Assembly (NCBI GenBank): GCA_021775005.1
Contig: JAJFIK010000065.1
Coordinates: 1 to 64,000, forward strand
Source of the DNA: Rhodospirillales bacterium
Lineage (GTDB): Bacteria > Pseudomonadota > Alphaproteobacteria > JAJFIK01
Reading direction: 5' to 3'
DNA length: 64,000 nucleotides
Under the pieces are notes generated by a model, which saw only the letters and a program-made list of their open reading frames with translations, had not been told where the DNA came from and did not search any database. Below, one piece after another: positions 62,399 to 64,000 of the stretch (position 1 is the first letter of the stretch; each line of letters begins with the position of its first letter). A program made the position numbers and the translations under genes.

Positions 62399-63784
62399 AT
62401 GATCCTTGTTGCCTCTCAGCGCGGGGGAGCCAAGCAATTGGCGCAACACCTTCTCCGCACCGATGAGAATGAGCATGTAGAGCTCCATGAAATCAGAGGG
62501 TTTGTCTCTGAGGATGTTGTTGGGGCTCTCAAGGAAGCCCAAGGCATCGCCAAAGGCACCCGCTGCAAGCAGTTCTTGTTTTCCCTATCAATGAACCCTC
62601 CGCTGGATGCTGATGTTGGTGTCGATGTCTTTGAAAACGCTTTGGATCGTATCGAAGAAGCCAACGGTCTAAACGGTCAGCCCCGCGTCGTGATCTTTCA
62701 TGAGAAGGAAGGCAGGCGGCACTGCCATGCTGTTTGGAGCCGGATTGACCCAGAGACAATGACGGCCAAGCACCTGCCTTACTTTAAGACAAAGCTGCAA
62801 GGGATCGCGCGGGAGCTTTACTTGGAGCATGACTGGAAAATGCCGCGCGGCTTCCTGAATGCCCATGAAACTGATCCCCGCAACTTCTCGCTCGCCGAAT
62901 GGCAGCAAGCCAAACGCATGGGGCTTCATGGCGCCGACCTCAAAGAGATCATCCAGGATTGCTGGGCGGTCTCGGATAGCCGCGCGTCGTTCGCAGCAGC
63001 ACTTAAGGAATGCGGCTTCCTGCTGGCAAAGGGAGACAGGCGGGACTTCGTAGCGGTTTCGCTTGAAGGCGAAGTCATGTCCGTGGCCCGGAAGACGGGC
63101 AAGAAGGCCAAAGAGGTGCGCGCCAAGTTGGGCGAGCCAGAGGGCCTTCCCAGCGTAGATGAGGCGAAAGTTCAGATCGCCAATGAACTGACAGCCGTCG
63201 TTCGGGGTTACATTGACGAGGTCGAACAAGCTGCCAGGCAGGACTTACGGCCCCTTGCAGCCCGTCGCCGCGCCATGGCTGAGCGCCACAGGAACGCGCG
63301 GCAGACGCTCGCAGAAAGCCAACGCAAGCGCCAAGCCTTGGAAACACAGGCTCGGTTAGCGAGGCTTCGTAAAGGTGTTCTGGGGCTATGGGACTGCCTC
63401 ACAGGCCGCCGCCGGGATACTCTGCGCCAGAACGTCGAAGAATTGGCCAAAGCAACACGGAGAGATCAGCAGGAGCGCCAAGACCTAACCGAGTTACAAC
63501 TTATTGAACGCAGGCGGTTGCAATCAGAGTTTCAAAAGCTCAGAGCGCATCACCTGGAGATCATGGCTGAGGTCAAGCGCGAACTGGCTCACCTGACAGC
63601 AATCAGCGGGGAACCGGAAGAAAGTCTCCAACAGACATTCCAACATGCCAGCCAAAAGCCTCAGATACTTCGCCAAACGTTTAAGCGGGCAACCAACAGC
63701 CAGTCAGCACCCCAACAGACTCCCCAACCGCAGGACTCCCAGGCAAAGCCCACCCGCCGCCCCAAGCCTGAAATTGAAATGTAA
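62399..63784 (+). CDS. Relaxase/mobilisation nuclease (MobA/VirD2-like)
   Basis: 461 residues from the ATG at 62399. The N-terminal 250 residues are the relaxase domain: MILVASQRGGAKQLAQHLL, DENEHVELHEIRGF, and the HUH-type metal motif IFHEKEGRRHCHAVWSRID with H101, H108 and H110. In classical MOBP/MOBQ relaxases a Tyr near residue 20 nicks DNA; here no Tyr occurs before about residue 128, so the nucleophile differs or the protein is an altered class. The C-terminal half is a long charged coiled-coil (about 280-420) ending in a Pro/Gln rich tail. A structured inverted repeat lies downstream. Confidence 0.85.
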   Translation: MILVASQRGGAKQLAQHLLRTDENEHVELHEIRGFVSEDVVGALKEAQGIAKGTRCKQFLFSLSMNPPLDADVGVDVFENALDRIEEANGLNGQPRVVIFHEKEGRRHCHAVWSRIDPETMTAKHLPYFKTKLQGIARELYLEHDWKMPRGFLNAHETDPRNFSLAEWQQAKRMGLHGADLKEIIQDCWAVSDSRASFAAALKECGFLLAKGDRRDFVAVSLEGEVMSVARKTGKKAKEVRAKLGEPEGLPSVDEAKVQIANELTAVVRGYIDEVEQAARQDLRPLAARRRAMAERHRNARQTLAESQRKRQALETQARLARLRKGVLGLWDCLTGRRRDTLRQNVEELAKATRRDQQERQDLTELQLIERRRLQSEFQKLRAHHLEIMAEVKRELAHLTAISGEPEESLQQTFQHASQKPQILRQTFKRATNSQSAPQQTPQPQDSQAKPTRRPKPEIEM

Positions 63785-63841
63785 CAAGGGCTGCAATCCC
63801 CTGCAGGCCGTGAAAACAATCCCAAAAATGGGGTGAGCGCT

Positions 63842-63904
63842 ATCAAGGATCAGTGCGGCGGGCGCAGGGCCACCGGCCCGAGCCTCGGGAACCGCACCCT
63901 TGAT
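63842..63904. repeat. Large inverted repeat after the relaxase (candidate oriT or structured element)
   Basis: ATCAAGG (63842-63848) and GTGCGG (63853-63858) face CCGCAC (63892-63897) and CCTTGAT (63898-63904), interrupted by 4 bases on the left. Inside, GGGCC-ACC-GGCCC forms a small hairpin. No T-run follows. Confidence 0.55.
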
Positions 63905-63928
63905 CAGCGTGAGGGGTGACGACCCGCT

Positions 63929-63998
63929 AACCAGCCCAAACACACCTGCATTACCAAATTCAAGTTCTACGGAATGCAGGCTATGGTAGAGGTTGGTT
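63929..63998. repeat. Second inverted repeat at the window end
   Basis: CCTGCATT (63945-63952) and AATGCAGG (63973-63980) are perfect 8-bp arms with 20 bases between; AACCA and TGGTT sit outside them at 63929-63933 and 63994-63998. The function is unknown; the element may continue past the window. Confidence 0.45.
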
Positions 63999-64000
63999 TA

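Overview
The window is chromosomal DNA from an alphaproteobacterium. The evidence is gene order: SDHAF4-like DUF1674 / htpX / rsmB / rpe / heparinase II-III-like / purH, and hemC / hemD / Mic60 (mitofilin) / hemY next to tsaD and gpsA, are both layouts typical of that class. A 180-kDa-type NAD-glutamate dehydrogenase agrees. I cannot fix the order or genus. The last 5 kb looks like an accessory, mobilisable segment.

Layout. 0-5.6 kb: the end of a MerR-type metal regulator, then a leftward operon tetR - RND/MMPL transporter - LolA-like outer-membrane lipoprotein-sorting protein - outer-membrane barrel, with inverted repeats in front of tetR. 5.7-13.8 kb: an orphan membrane-sensor-like protein, a very large NAD-GDH overlapping a UMF1-type MFS transporter, and a dienelactone-hydrolase-like enzyme. 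13.8-22.3 kb: purH, heparinase-like, rpe, CPBP protease, a lipoprotein, a small haem-copper-oxidase-like membrane protein, rsmB, htpX and an SDHAF4-like protein. 22.3-30.2 kb: a TPR protein with a gluzincin-like HEXXH motif, acsA, a creatininase-family protein, DUF3667, EVE, YciI, a small membrane protein and gpsA. 30.2-38.3 kb: a second tetR with operator-like palindromes, a 30-residue membrane peptide followed by a nested inverted repeat, tsaD, hemC-hemD-Mic60-hemY-hydrolase, and tRNA-Thr(CGT). 38.4-45.4 kb: YbdK-type ligase, N-formylglutamate amidohydrolase, NfeD plus a stomatin-type SPFH protein, a gene-free structured region, and zinc uptake genes znuBC and divergent znuA. 45.7-54.8 kb: DUF1302 barrel, DUF1329, a YCF48-like propeller, a secreted protein, an SDR, a sorbosone-dehydrogenase-like protein and an AsmA-like protein. 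54.9-58.7 kb: kynureninase, a divergent formamidase-like hydrolase, a lone Lrp/AsnC sensor domain and a Cys-rich trypsin-like protease. 58.7-64 kb: an ATPase (AAA_14/DUF4143) behind four direct repeats at an exact 23-bp period and flanked by two related micro-ORFs, a nuclease-like 440-residue protein, MobC, a relaxase without an N-terminal tyrosine, and inverted repeats that may belong to an oriT.

How parts fit. The RND/LolA-like/barrel operon at the left and the DUF1302/DUF1329/YCF48 genes at 45.7-51.2 kb are the two halves of what elsewhere is often one locus, so they may form one or two envelope lipid-transport systems. ZnuABC is complete. Kynureninase plus formamidase give the lower tryptophan-to-anthranilate steps. 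The hem cluster couples tetrapyrrole synthesis with membrane shaping.

The strongest undescribed candidates are: (1) the 42.02-42.36 kb noncoding region, with a sigma-54-like promoter, several perfect stems and an intrinsic terminator, which looks like a structured RNA gene; and (2) the ATPase unit at 58.7-60.5 kb with its 23-bp repeat array and paired micro-proteins. All pairings and alignments were made by eye; no search or folding program was run.
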